64,000 nucleotides of DNA from Nodosilinea sp. LEGE 06152 (GTDB lineage: Bacteria; Cyanobacteriota; Cyanobacteriia; Phormidesmidales; Phormidesmidaceae): NCBI RefSeq assembly GCF_015207525.1, contig NZ_JADEWR010000014.1:43309-107308 (forward strand), written 5' to 3'. Below are positions 18,116 through 27,594 of the stretch, piece by piece. Within the stretch, counting starts at the first letter, position 1. Every line of letters begins with the position of its first letter. The notes beneath the pieces were generated by a model, which was given only the letters and a program-made list of their open reading frames with translations, made no database searches and was not told where the DNA came from. The position numbers were made by a program, and so were the translations under genes.

Positions 18116-19038
18116 CCCGCCAGCTTGCCATTCTGTGGGAAATTCCCCTGGGGCTATTGTCCTTTGGGTTTTCGCGGCTGGTGCGAGGCACCCTGACACT
18201 GATCAGCCGCTACTACAACCCCACCGACACCAAGGTAAAGGCCGACTGGCAGGTGGTTTCGGCAGACTTTTTGCAGTCGCCCCTCAAGCTGCTGTGGACC
18301 ATGAGCCGGGCCCGGTGGAACCTGCACGCGCTGATTGCGATCGCAGGTCCCTTCACCGTGCAGTCTACGATCGCGCTAGATGTGCGATCGCTCTGGCAGT
18401 CGGCCCCCACCTGGACGGCGGTGGTCTACACCCTCAAGGGATACAAAACCCTGACCAGCATCAGCTCCCTCACGGTGCCCCCCGACCAAGACACCGCCAC
18501 CATTACCCTGCCCCCAGGGCGCTATCTGGTGGGGTTGCGCCACTACGACTGGCGCAACCCCGTGCAGCTGCCCGCGATCGCCGTCGATGGCACCCCAGCC
18601 CTGGCCTCAGAAACGCGATCGGCCCCGCCCGACTTCAACCAGTTCTATCGCGGTCTGGCTCCCCGTCGGAGCCTGCTGTTTAGCGCCCTAAACTTCTACG
18701 TCTACCCCCTGCTGCGCTGGATGCAGTGGCTACCGCGATCGGTAGTCAAACCGATTTTTCTCCCCGTCCCTAACCCAGAAACCCACTTTTTCTACGGCGC
18801 ACTGGATCGGGGAGAACAGCTCACCATCGACCTGCCCCCGACCCTGCGAGACACCCACAGCCTCTATTTCAGCCTCTACAGCCGCGACTGCTTCCCCATG
18901 GATTGGTACCCCCTTGTCACCGACCACCACACCACCAAGCCCCTGCCCGAACAGGGGGTCTACATCCTGCGGGTGCACCCGAAAACCCCAGCGGCCATGG
19001 CTATGGCCAAACCCGCCATTCAATTTTCAGTAACCTAG
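18106..19038 (+). CDS. Unknown protein overlapping the olefin synthase gene
   Basis: 310 residues of unknown function. The ATG lies 10 bases inside the 3' end of the synthase gene, so its translation is probably coupled to it. The N-terminus has a hydrophobic segment (LAILWEIPLGLLSFGFSRLV), which may anchor it to a membrane; the rest looks soluble, with beta-rich stretches such as TATITLPPGRYLVGLRHYDWRNP and SLYFSLYSRDCFPMDWYPLV. No catalytic motif is recognised. The PGRYLVGLRHYDW and DWYPL segments read as a conserved family, not a random frame. Its position makes it a candidate accessory factor of alkene synthesis or handling; that is inference from context. Confidence 0.8.
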   Translation: MPLTRQLAILWEIPLGLLSFGFSRLVRGTLTLISRYYNPTDTKVKADWQVVSADFLQSPLKLLWTMSRARWNLHALIAIAGPFTVQSTIALDVRSLWQSAPTWTAVVYTLKGYKTLTSISSLTVPPDQDTATITLPPGRYLVGLRHYDWRNPVQLPAIAVDGTPALASETRSAPPDFNQFYRGLAPRRSLLFSALNFYVYPLLRWMQWLPRSVVKPIFLPVPNPETHFFYGALDRGEQLTIDLPPTLRDTHSLYFSLYSRDCFPMDWYPLVTDHHTTKPLPEQGVYILRVHPKTPAAMAMAKPAIQFSVT

Positions 19039-19386
19039 AATATGTTGGTGCTTGACTAAGCGGAAGCGTTTAGGCAAACCAGTCTGCCCTGCCAGAGCGG
19101 CAAACGCTGATTCTCTGAGCTAATCTGAGCCAGTCTGGGATCGAGGGAGCTCTCCCTCGGCTGCGCTCAGCCCGAATCTGGCTTGAGTCTGGCCAGCCGC
19201 CGATGGCAGAGCACGTGCTTTTCAAACGCCTGTCTTACCTAACAACCGACAGGACAAATACAGCTGGGATGCCCGACTATTTCAAGGTCGATTAAATGCT
19301 AGGGGCAAGCCTTTAGCAGAGGTTCGCGTTCACACTACTTCCCGGCTCCACAGTTTTGTCAACTACCCCTTTAGATAAAGGAAATA
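19039..19386. other. Intergenic region before the desaturase gene
   Basis: No gene is supported. A hairpin CGAGGGA-GCTC-TCCCTCG lies at 19142-19159 without a T-tract. AAAGGA at 19376-19381 is a good ribosome binding site for the desaturase ATG at 19387. The rest holds nothing I recognise; in particular I see no trace of an ado gene. Confidence 0.5.
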
Positions 19387-20274
19387 ATGCGGCCATATTC
19401 TCAATTTACAGTTGCTTCTTATCTAATGGCTCCGACGCTAATCACAGTCAGCCATGTCGGTTCTTTACTCATTCTCATAACTGGTCTATCTTGGGCCTCT
19501 ATCCTATGGATGGCGCTACTTTACATCAGTCGAGCAATGGCAACTACGGTGATTTACCACCGGCTAATTACCCATAAATCCTACCAAGCTCCTACTTGGG
19601 TGAAATGGGGAGGTAGTGTCGTGGCTGCGTCGGCAGGGCAGTTAGGCCCAAGCTGCTGGAAAGCTCACCACTTGGCCCATCACCAGCATACAGATCGAGC
19701 TTTAGATCCTCATTCTCCCTACGCCCCCCCTAAGGATAGCAGAGGCCTTTATTGGTCTCACATCGGTTGGTTGTTATCCCCACGTTTATTGCCCACCAAA
19801 CTTCCATTAGACGTTGAAAGTGATCTGGTTTTAAGATTGATTGATCGCTTCCACTTCATCCCCCTTGTTGCACTTGGGATAATCTCTTACTTTATTGGAG
19901 GAGTGGAATATCTCGGAGCCTTCTTCCTCAGCACGACGCTCCTGTTTCATGGTGTGCAAACGGTAAACTCCTTGGCCCATATATTTGGTGCTCAACCCTT
20001 TGCTACTGACGATCAAAGCCGCAACAACAGTTTTGTGGCACTGCTCACTATGGGTGAAGGCTGGCACAATATGCACCATGCTTTTCAGGCCTCCAGTCGC
20101 CATGGCATTACTATTCGCGATGGCCAGGTCGTCTATCTGCCTGACCCCACCTTTAGGTTCGTAAAACTGATGGAGTTCTTTGGGTTGGCCTCAAAACTCA
20201 GGGTGCCAGCTGAAACCGATCTGCTGGCCCGTGCCAAACACCGAGAGCCTGCCTACGTCAGTTCGTCCCTCTGA
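19387..20274 (+). CDS. Membrane acyl-lipid/acyl-CoA desaturase-family protein
   Basis: This 295-residue membrane protein has the three histidine boxes of delta-9-type fatty-acid desaturases: HRLITH, HHLAHHQHTD and GEGWHNMHHAF. These bind the di-iron centre that inserts a cis double bond. Hydrophobic pairs precede the first box (LITVSHVGSLLILITGLSWAS and onward) and lie between the second and third. The usual HRxHH second box reads HLAHH, a small departure. Codon use is visibly AT-richer than in the flanking synthase and aar genes (for example ctggttttaagattgatt), suggesting separate ancestry. Lying between the olefin synthase and aar, it may desaturate the acyl chains feeding alkene synthesis, for instance to give dienes. 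Confidence 0.85.
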   Translation: MRPYSQFTVASYLMAPTLITVSHVGSLLILITGLSWASILWMALLYISRAMATTVIYHRLITHKSYQAPTWVKWGGSVVAASAGQLGPSCWKAHHLAHHQHTDRALDPHSPYAPPKDSRGLYWSHIGWLLSPRLLPTKLPLDVESDLVLRLIDRFHFIPLVALGIISYFIGGVEYLGAFFLSTTLLFHGVQTVNSLAHIFGAQPFATDDQSRNNSFVALLTMGEGWHNMHHAFQASSRHGITIRDGQVVYLPDPTFRFVKLMEFFGLASKLRVPAETDLLARAKHREPAYVSSSL

Positions 20275-20603
20275 GATTTGGTTAGGCCTCCCTTTGGCGG
20301 TGTCCAGGGCTTCGGCCCCAAACTTACGTAGCCTTGGCAGTGGTTCCACAGGTCGCCCAGGCCAGGACTGAGGCCGATGAGTTCCTGCACATAGTCTGAT
20401 CAGGGGCTATCGTAGTTGTCGCTGATAAAAATTAATTCGAATTGCTATGCAAGTCCCTGGAGAGCTGGGAAGTAAAGAACTGCACAGCCATTCTCTCTCC
20501 AACCAGGGCGCGATTTAATCCGGCTGGGGGCAGTTTATCGTAGTGGAATTGTTGACCTGCACCCAGGTTTTCTAACCCACAACTTTTGTTAACTAAATCT
20601 GCA
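20275..20603. other. Intergenic region upstream of aar, where ado would be expected
   Basis: About 330 bases. No aldehyde-deformylating oxygenase sequence is recognisable on either strand. On the minus strand, 20253-20441 reads as a protein-like frame interrupted by one stop, noted as a possible gene remnant in the findings. The aar promoter must lie here or further upstream. Confidence 0.5.
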
Positions 20604-21647
20604 ATGTTTGGCCTAATTGGACATTTGACCAGTCTTCAGCATGCCCAGGCGGTAGCCCGGGACCTGGGGTATCCCGAATATGCGACCCGAGGCTTAGACT
20701 TTTGGTGCAGCGCCCCACCCCAAATCTTTGACCCCATCCAGGTCACCAGCATCACCGGACAGCAGATCGAAGGCCGCTACGTCGAGTCGTGTTTTTTGCC
20801 CGAAATGCTTGCGGCTAAACGCATCAAAGCGGCTACCCGCAAGATCGTCAATGCTATGGCCCACGCTCAGAAGCACGGCATCGACATCACTGCGCTGGGC
20901 GGATTTTCGTCGATTGTGTTTGAGAATTTTCACCTTAGCCAAATTCAGCGGGTGCGCAATGTCACTCTGGAGTTTGAGCGGTTCACCACCGGCAATACCC
21001 ACACGGCCTACGTTATTTGTCAGCAGGTTGTTGCGGCGGCTGAAACGCTCAGCATCAACCTGTCTGACGCCACCGTAGCCGTCTGCGGGGCCACGGGAGA
21101 CATTGGCAGCGCCGTCTGCCGCTGGCTGAGTGCCCGCACCAATATCAAAGAATTGCTGCTCATTGCCCGCAACCGAGAGCGCCTTTGTCTCCTACAGGCA
21201 GAACTGGGCGGTGGCGTGCCCATGACCCTAGACCACGCCCTGCCCAAAGCTGACATTGTGGTGTGGGTAGCCAGCATGACTAAGGGCGTCGGGGTTGACC
21301 CCGCCCGGCTCAAGCGCCCCTGCCTGATGATCGATGGCGGCTACCCCAAGAACCTCGATCAGCACTTCAACTACGATGGTGTTCACATTCTGAAGGGCGG
21401 CATTGTCGAGCATTCCCTTGATATCGACTGGCGGATCATGAACATCGTGAATATGGATGTGCCCAACCGTCAAATCTTTGCCTGCTTTGCTGAGTCGATG
21501 CTGCTGGAGTTTGAGCAGTGGCACACCAACTTTTCCTGGGGTCGCAACCAAATCAGCCTCGAAAAGATGGATCTGATCGGTCAGTCGTCGCGGCGGCACG
21601 GGTTTCGCCCGCTGCTTGACCTCAACGCGGCTCCTCTGGTGGCTTGA
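20604..21647 (+). CDS. aar: Long-chain acyl-[acyl-carrier-protein] reductase
   Basis: 347 residues, closely matching cyanobacterial AAR, which reduces acyl-ACP to fatty aldehyde with NADPH in the AAR/ADO alkane pathway. Diagnostic stretches are [42 protein letters not shown], the Rossmann motif [23 protein letters not shown] MIDGGYPKN and [18 protein letters not shown]. With the ATG at 20604 the active-site cysteine in FACFAE is Cys294, the number reported for the S. elongatus enzyme, which supports this start over the TTG at 20586. The downstream order accA, SDR, folE is the usual one. The partner ado, normally immediately upstream, is missing from this window. Confidence 0.95.
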   Translation: MFGLIGHLTSLQHAQAVARDLGYPEYATRGLDFWCSAPPQIFDPIQVTSITGQQIEGRYVESCFLPEMLAAKRIKAATRKIVNAMAHAQKHGIDITALGGFSSIVFENFHLSQIQRVRNVTLEFERFTTGNTHTAYVICQQVVAAAETLSINLSDATVAVCGATGDIGSAVCRWLSARTNIKELLLIARNRERLCLLQAELGGGVPMTLDHALPKADIVVWVASMTKGVGVDPARLKRPCLMIDGGYPKNLDQHFNYDGVHILKGGIVEHSLDIDWRIMNIVNMDVPNRQIFACFAESMLLEFEQWHTNFSWGRNQISLEKMDLIGQSSRRHGFRPLLDLNAAPLVA

Positions 21648-21811
21648 GGCTTGTGAAAAGAGACTTTTCCCGCGGCTGGGTGGGGCTAACCTTAGGCGAT
21701 CGGGTCGCCGTCTTGGTATCCTAGGATGCGAATGGATCAGGATTTTCCGCCCGATGGCTGGGAGATCTCTGGTTAACGCTGGCTGGTTTTTGTTTTTGTA
21801 TCCCCCTGGCT

Positions 21812-22792
21812 ATGGCCCCACCTGAGCGCAAGTCGATTTTGCTATCGTTTGAGAAGCCCCTGGTTGAACTGGAGGCCCGCATTGATCAAATTCGCGATCT
21901 GGCTGAGGAGAATGATGTTGATGTCTCGGCTCAGCTGCGCCAGCTAGAGGCCCGCGCCACCCACCTGCGCCAGGAAATTTTTTCCAACCTGACGCCAGCT
22001 CAGCGCCTGCAGGTGGCGCGCCACCCCCGTCGCCCCAGCACTCTCGACTATATTCAAGCGATTACCGACGAGTGGATTGAGCTGCACGGCGATCGCAGCT
22101 CGGGCAAAGATGACCCAGCTCTCGTGGGCGGCGTTGCCCGCCTAGACGGTCAACCCGTGGTCATTTTGGGCCATCAAAAGGGGCGCGATACCAAAGACAA
22201 CGTGGCCCGCAATTTTGGCATGGCCTCGCCGGGGGGCTACCGCAAGGCAATGCGGCTAATGCGCCACGCCGATCGCTTTTCAATGCCAATCATTACCTTT
22301 ATTGATACTCCAGGGGCCTACCCTGGCTACGAGGCCGAAGAAATGGGCCAGGGCGAAGCGATCGCCTACAACCTGCGAGAAATGTTTAGCCTTTCGGTGC
22401 CCATTGTTTGCACCATCATCGGTGAGGGGGGCTCTGGCGGTGCCCTGGGCATTGGGGTGGGCGATCGCCTGATGATGTTCGAGCACTCGGTCTACACTGT
22501 CGCCAGCCCCGAAGCCTGCGCCGCTATCCTGTGGAAGGATGCCGCTCGTTCGGGAGAAGCCGCCGAAGCCCTCAAGATTACCTCCTGGGACCTCAAGCAG
22601 CTGGGCCTTTTAGACGTGCTGCTGCCCGAGCCCGTCGGCGGAGCCCATGCCCACCCGATCGAGGCCGCAGATAGCCTCAAGCAAGCGCTAATCGAGCAGC
22701 TAGCCGAGTTATCTCAGCTCACCCCAGCGGCTCGGCAGCAGCTGCGCTACCAAAAATACCGTCAGATCGGCGTCTTTGCCGAGGCAGCTTAG
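21812..22792 (+). CDS. accA: Acetyl-CoA carboxylase carboxyltransferase subunit alpha
   Basis: 326 residues of the alpha subunit of the carboxyltransferase half of acetyl-CoA carboxylase, which with AccD moves the carboxyl group from biotin to acetyl-CoA to make malonyl-CoA. Clear family motifs: [69 protein letters not shown] and [17 protein letters not shown]. Length is normal. It follows aar by 164 bases, the usual order in alkane-producing cyanobacteria. Its product is the extender for both fatty acids and the olefin synthase nearby. Confidence 0.97.
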   Translation: MAPPERKSILLSFEKPLVELEARIDQIRDLAEENDVDVSAQLRQLEARATHLRQEIFSNLTPAQRLQVARHPRRPSTLDYIQAITDEWIELHGDRSSGKDDPALVGGVARLDGQPVVILGHQKGRDTKDNVARNFGMASPGGYRKAMRLMRHADRFSMPIITFIDTPGAYPGYEAEEMGQGEAIAYNLREMFSLSVPIVCTIIGEGGSGGALGIGVGDRLMMFEHSVYTVASPEACAAILWKDAARSGEAAEALKITSWDLKQLGLLDVLLPEPVGGAHAHPIEAADSLKQALIEQLAELSQLTPAARQQLRYQKYRQIGVFAEAA

Positions 22793-23066
22793 GGGCACTC
22801 TAGGGTTAATCTACGCCGCGCCGTGGCAGCCACCTTCCGCCAACCACAGGAGAAAGAGTCAATCGTTTATGCATGGGCCAGACTGAGGCGAGCGCCAGGG
22901 TTAAAACAGCCCCAGGATGCTGGCCAGCGATAACAACGCTCATAAACCGTTTACATTTGTTAACATAGTCAATGGGTTAGACGAAGCCCTGAGCTGGGGC
23001 TGCCTGTCTCAACCCTGTGACCCTGGGTGTTAACAACCCACGTTCTTTGTTGATGGGTACTTTCTA

Positions 23067-23804
23067 TTGCAGACTCCTACGTTTCCTGACCTGCCGCGCC
23101 GCGCCCTGGTAACTGGGGCTAGCCGCGGTATTGGTCGCGCGATCGCCCATGCCCTGGCCCAGTCGGGCTACGACGTTGCCCTGATCAGCCGCTCCCTAGA
23201 CTCGCTCCAGCCGGTGCAGGAGGAATTGGCGATCTACGGAATCGTGGTTAAGGCCTACGCCGTTGACCTAGCTCAACTGGAGGCCCTGCAAGACCGCATG
23301 GCGGAGGTGCTGGCCGATTTCGGCCCCCTCAGCGTAGTGGTCAACAATGCTGGTATGGGCTACACCGGAGCACTTGCCACTACGCCTCTAGCCGACTGGC
23401 AGCGGGTGATGGACTTAAACCTGACCAGCGTGTTCCAGTGCATTCAGGCCGTTTTGCCCACGCTGCGGGCCGGGGGCGGAGGCACCATTGTCAACATTTC
23501 CTCCGTTGCGGCTAAGTCTGCCTTTCCAGACTGGGGGGCTTACAGCGTTAGCAAAGCCGCTTTGGCGGCGCTGTCGCGGGTGTTAGCAGTAGAAGAACGG
23601 GCCCACGGTATTCGCGTGGTTACCCTATCTCCAGGTGCTGTCAATACGCCTATTTGGGATACCGACACGGTGCAAGCCGACTTCGATCGGTCTTCTATGC
23701 TGTCTCCAGAGGTGGTGGCGCAAACCGTTCTGCACACCATTCTCTTGCCTTCCCAGGCGGTGATTGAAGACCTCACTCTCATGCCTGCTGGCGGAGCCCT
23801 GTAG
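23067..23804 (+). CDS. Short-chain dehydrogenase/reductase (classical SDR)
   Basis: 245 residues with the NAD(P)-binding motif TGASRGIG, NNAG, catalytic serine in NISSVAAKSAF, and YSVSK with catalytic Tyr and Lys. FabG-like in length, but the specific substrate is unknown. The start appears to be TTG at 23067: no in-frame ATG lies close upstream, and the Rossmann motif begins only 16 residues in. It occupies the position between accA and folE found in other cyanobacteria carrying aar, so a conserved link to lipid or pterin metabolism is possible but unproven. Confidence 0.88.
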   Translation: MQTPTFPDLPRRALVTGASRGIGRAIAHALAQSGYDVALISRSLDSLQPVQEELAIYGIVVKAYAVDLAQLEALQDRMAEVLADFGPLSVVVNNAGMGYTGALATTPLADWQRVMDLNLTSVFQCIQAVLPTLRAGGGGTIVNISSVAAKSAFPDWGAYSVSKAALAALSRVLAVEERAHGIRVVTLSPGAVNTPIWDTDTVQADFDRSSMLSPEVVAQTVLHTILLPSQAVIEDLTLMPAGGAL

Positions 23805-23884
23805 CAAGTTTTTACCCGTAGCGCCCTGGCCAACTCAGCGAGTGGCCTCTATTTTGTTGAACCTCTAGAGTGTTTAAAACCCCT

Positions 23885-24589
23885 ATGACTATTGCATCCT
23901 CAAACAGCCTTAACGACAAAGTTACCAGTGGTGTGCCCAAAATCGCCCAGCCCGAAATTCGCCCCGATCGCACCAGCAGCTACCGCGACGATGCTGACCA
24001 GTATCCCATTCCTGAGACCAGCCAGGAGGATATGACCGACGCCGTGCGCACCATGCTGCTGTCGGTGGGTGAAGACCCCGAGCGGGAGGGGCTGCTCAAA
24101 ACGCCGAAGCGCGTAGCCGAAGCCATGCGGTTTCTCACCAGCGGTTACCAGCAGTCTCTAGAGGAACTGGTCAACGGGGCTATCTTTGACGAGGGCCACA
24201 ACGAGATGGTGCTGGTGCGCGATATCAATTTGTTTAGCCTCTGCGAGCACCACATGCTGCCCTTTATGGGGCGCGCCCACGTTGCCTACATTCCCAATCA
24301 GCGAGTGGTGGGGCTGAGCAAGCTGGCCCGCATTGTTGAGATGTACTCGCGCCGTCTGCAGGTGCAGGAGCGTCTGAACCGCCAGATTGCCGAGGCCGTA
24401 CAGGAAATTCTTGACCCCAAAGGCGTGGCTGTAGTGGTAGAAGCTAGCCACATGTGCATGGTCATGCGCGGCGTGCAAAAGCCCGGCTCCTGGACGGTGA
24501 CCAGCGCCATGCTGGGGGTGTTTCAGGAAGATTCTAAAACTCGCGAAGAGTTTCTCAGCCTGATCCGTCACCAGCCGTCGTTCTTCTAA
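23885..24589 (+). CDS. folE: GTP cyclohydrolase I
   Basis: 234 residues. The enzyme converts GTP to dihydroneopterin triphosphate, the first step of tetrahydrofolate and pterin synthesis. Signature sequences are [41 protein letters not shown], given here as landmarks [11 protein letters not shown] (zinc ligands Cys and His) and [11 protein letters not shown], plus [17 protein letters not shown] with the second cysteine ligand. About 50 N-terminal residues are variable, as usual in cyanobacteria. I prefer the ATG at 23885 to the GTG at 23870. It closes the aar-accA-SDR-folE block and is followed by a strong terminator. Confidence 0.95.
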   Translation: MTIASSNSLNDKVTSGVPKIAQPEIRPDRTSSYRDDADQYPIPETSQEDMTDAVRTMLLSVGEDPEREGLLKTPKRVAEAMRFLTSGYQQSLEELVNGAIFDEGHNEMVLVRDINLFSLCEHHMLPFMGRAHVAYIPNQRVVGLSKLARIVEMYSRRLQVQERLNRQIAEAVQEILDPKGVAVVVEASHMCMVMRGVQKPGSWTVTSAMLGVFQEDSKTREEFLSLIRHQPSFF

Positions 24590-24710
24590 ACCAGCATCCG
24601 GTTTAAAAAAACCTGTTCAAACAATGGCATCTGTAGGGGCAAACGGTTGTTTGCCTCTTTACCTGGTACGAAGGGTTATTGAGCTAGAGCCTCGAAGTAT
24701 TAGCAGGGCT

Positions 24711-24776
24711 AAAACCCCGGTTTCCTTGTCGCAGCCCCAGTAGCCTGGGTCTGTTCGTCGAGAAACCGGGGTTTTT
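24711..24776. terminator. Bidirectional terminator between folE and the GH9 gene
   Basis: Perfect 14-bp arms AAAACCCCGGTTTC (24711-24724) and GAAACCGGGGTTTT (24762-24775) enclose a loop that itself can fold (CCCAG/CTGGG). Plus-strand transcripts end in five U and minus-strand transcripts in four U, as expected between convergent genes. Confidence 0.85.
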
Positions 24777-24786
24777 GATCGGCGCT

Positions 24787-27189
24787 CTAGTCTCGCCCGG
24801 TCAGGTAGCCCCAGGCGTAGGCGGCATCGGCCATGCTTTGCATAACGGTGAACTCGTTGATGTTGGGCACAAAGTAGATATCAAAATAGGTCTCAATGGA
24901 GGGCCACTCGCGGGCTGGAGGTACCGCCACCGACTCCAGCACGTCAAAGAACCACTCATCGCCGTACATGCCGGTGTCGATGGGGCCGTACAGCGTGATG
25001 CCCGGCAGCAGATCGCCAGTAATGCGCTGATCGACGATCAGAGGGTTTTGGGGCGATTTAGGGCCGAGGCCGGTGGTGTAGGTCATATTGTCGGGGTTGG
25101 CCCCGGCGGAGAACTGACAGGCCAGTAGGGCGGCCTTGAGGTAGCGATCGCGGCCCGTCAGCGCATGGGCTCGCAGCAGGGTACGGGCCTTGGGTGCGCC
25201 CAGCCCATCACCCCAGCCCACGGGGGTCGATGGAATGAGCTTTGTCCAGCCAAAGGCTGTAGTCTGGCCCGTTTTGACAGCGGCTTCGGCTTCGGCCAGC
25301 AGCTCGGCTCGCAGCTCGGCTTGCCGGTCGGTATCGACCTGGTCGACGGGCATGCGGGCGTAGAGAAAAGCGATTTCTCGCAGGGGGCTGGTAATGCGGT
25401 AGTCCTCTCGGGCCTCGGCGGGCAGGGCCGATTGCGCGGCGACAAAGCGATCGTGCCAGGCGCGATCGCCCGTCAGCCGGTAAATCTCCAGGGCCGCTAG
25501 CGCGCGATCGGCCTCAATGCGATAGCGAGCCCACTCCAGAGCCTCAATGCCTTCGCGGTGGCGAGCTTCGGCCCAGTTCATGGCGGCCAGGGCACTGTCG
25601 CGATAGCCCTGGACCTGGTCGGGGGCATAGGTAGCGATCAATCGGGCGGTGCGGGCGGCGACTCCTGCATAAATGTAGCTGCTCCAGGGATCTGGGGCAT
25701 AGGCCATAACCGGCAGCGACTCCTGCCAGCTGGTTTCGCCCCGGCGAGGGTGCTCCGCCGACTCAATGCCGCCGCGAATGCCGCCTTCGGGAGTTTGCAA
25801 GCGGCGGAAGAAGTCAACGCCCCACAGCACCTCGTCGAGCACATCGGGTAAATCGTTATCAGATTCTGGAATATTGAGCGCCAGTTCCATCGGCTGAGGA
25901 AAAAGTTCTAGCAGCTCTAGCAGCCAGCGAGCGACATCCAGGTGCTGCACCCGGCGGTCCCAGTCGCCCGCATCGAAGTAGCCGCCCCAGGCGTTGGCCA
26001 CGGTCGTATTCGTTTTGCCCCGCACCAGGTTGCCAAAGTTGCCGTCGTCCGTGCCCTGGGCGTTAAGGCCGTTGCCGGTGTCCATTAACCCCGTGCTCGA
26101 TTGGTACACGACGACCCCATCGTCGGGGTGAAAGGGCCGGGGGCGCTCCACATCTGTGTAGGGAGGCCCTAGCTCAATGCCGCTGCGCTGGTGGTAAAAC
26201 CCGCGAGCCGCTAGGTGAAAGGCCTGCTGCCAGGTATTGTCAGCGACGGCAAAGGGGTTAGAGCAGCCGACGGTGTCTACACAGAGCCGATAACGTCCGG
26301 GCTGATTGAGGTCGCTAAAGTCGAGCTGGTCAACATCGGCGAGGGTATAGGTGCGATCGCGGGCGTCTTCACTATCGCCGCTGCGGTAGCGGCGGCGCGC
26401 CTTCCCCGTAAATACTGTTTGCTGACTAGCCTCATCAATTACCTGAAACGACAGTCCTTCCGGGTAGCTGAGCCCGCCACCTGTGCCCATCCAGGTCGAT
26501 AAAAAGCCCACTTTTACCGGGTCGTCGGGGCGAAAACCGACCGCAGAGATGTGCACCGCCTCACTGTACTGCCGCTCGGGCTGGTAAGTAAGGGTCAGTG
26601 GCGGCTTCTCTTGACCCGTCAGCTCAATTTTGTAGGTTTTCCCTGGGGTCAGAGGAGTTGGCAGCCGCAGGTAAAAGCGATGCTCCATGGCCCAGCGCAA
26701 ATCGCCGCCGCGCCCCATACGGGCGAGGTCTATCGGCTTGCTTTTGCGGTAGACCTCCTCAGGGGCAGCCGACTGGCGGTAGCCGGGGTCATTCTGCGAC
26801 TGAATGCGATAGCTGCGCGGCTGGCTGGCGCGATCGGCATTAAATGGGGTTTCAGTGTAGCGATCGAACCCGTAGAGAATGTCTTGGTCGGGGCCAACCA
26901 GCGTGCCCAGGGCTTGTCCTCGTCGAATCACCCAGGTGTCGTTGCCTGAGGTCTCTAAGCGATCTTGGGGTTCGGCCTGGTAGGGGGTCTGCCGGGCGTG
27001 GGTAACGCTGCCCTGGCGCACCGAAACCACAACAATTTCGGGGCTAATAACGCCCACGCTCAGATCGGGCTGCCCGGACTGGGCCGTAGGCAGACGGCCT
27101 AGGGTGCCTGTGGTACAGGCCACTGAAAAGGCCAGTATGCCAAACCAGAGTGCTGTTTTGCGAGGCCAGCGGTAGAGCGTTGACAACAT
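24787..27189 (-). CDS. Glycoside hydrolase family 9 (cellulase-like) probable lipoprotein
   Basis: 800 residues. The N-terminus (MLSTLYRWPRKTALWFGILAFSVAC) is a signal peptide ending in a lipobox-like SVAC, so it is probably anchored to a membrane facing the periplasm or outside. An N-terminal Ig-like region (SAVGFRPDDPVKVGFLS, about residues 190-310) matches the CelD_N domain of GH9 enzymes. The (alpha/alpha)6 catalytic part follows: AWGGYFDAGDWDRR supplies the catalytic aspartates, LPDVLDEVLWGVDFF and GANPDNMTYTTGLG follow, and INEFT near the end carries the likely acid Glu. GH9 enzymes cut beta-1,4-glucans. The target could be a self-made or environmental glucan. Confidence 0.85.
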   Translation of the reverse strand: MLSTLYRWPRKTALWFGILAFSVACTTGTLGRLPTAQSGQPDLSVGVISPEIVVVSVRQGSVTHARQTPYQAEPQDRLETSGNDTWVIRRGQALGTLVGPDQDILYGFDRYTETPFNADRASQPRSYRIQSQNDPGYRQSAAPEEVYRKSKPIDLARMGRGGDLRWAMEHRFYLRLPTPLTPGKTYKIELTGQEKPPLTLTYQPERQYSEAVHISAVGFRPDDPVKVGFLSTWMGTGGGLSYPEGLSFQVIDEASQQTVFTGKARRRYRSGDSEDARDRTYTLADVDQLDFSDLNQPGRYRLCVDTVGCSNPFAVADNTWQQAFHLAARGFYHQRSGIELGPPYTDVERPRPFHPDDGVVVYQSSTGLMDTGNGLNAQGTDDGNFGNLVRGKTNTTVANAWGGYFDAGDWDRRVQHLDVARWLLELLELFPQPMELALNIPESDNDLPDVLDEVLWGVDFFRRLQTPEGGIRGGIESAEHPRRGETSWQESLPVMAYAPDPWSSYIYAGVAARTARLIATYAPDQVQGYRDSALAAMNWAEARHREGIEALEWARYRIEADRALAALEIYRLTGDRAWHDRFVAAQSALPAEAREDYRITSPLREIAFLYARMPVDQVDTDRQAELRAELLAEAEAAVKTGQTTAFGWTKLIPSTPVGWGDGLGAPKARTLLRAHALTGRDRYLKAALLACQFSAGANPDNMTYTTGLGPKSPQNPLIVDQRITGDLLPGITLYGPIDTGMYGDEWFFDVLESVAVPPAREWPSIETYFDIYFVPNINEFTVMQSMADAAYAWGYLTGRD

Positions 27190-27594
27190 TCCTATTAGAC
27201 CCCCTTTAAGCCATTTACTGTGGCGCGATTCTGGCGCTACTGTGGCGCGATTTTGACGCTGTTCTGGTGCTGTTGGGTATGGCTAAAACCTGCAGTCTAA
27301 ACGTTAGCCCAACGCCCTCGGGCCATAGTAGCGATTCTGGTAAGAGGTGTGGAGTCAGTTGCTCCCAGAGCTGTCAAAGTTTTACCGCAGCTAAATAATT
27401 GGGGTTTTACTTCATTAAAAGTGAGCTAATATCGAGCCAATTCAGCCCTTCAAAAACAGCTTAAAGAGCCATTTTGGCGTTTGAGAGCCAATTTCTAAAG
27501 CCAGGTGGACTTTTATAGGGAGCTGAAGCTGGCGTAGTTAGCGGCCTGCGATCGCCTGGCGATCGCGCTCAGGTCAGGCTAAATTCTGTGGTGT
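27190..27594. other. Divergent promoter region between GH9 and amidase genes
   Basis: About 400 bases with no supported gene. TGGCGCGATT-type stretches recur near 27220-27260, and the middle is AT-rich. It must hold promoters for both divergent genes; none is clear enough to mark. Confidence 0.4.

Noticed and set aside
19387..20274. Possibility that this gene is ado
   Set aside because: Three desaturase histidine boxes and several membrane spans are present; ADO is a soluble 231-residue ferritin-like protein with different motifs.
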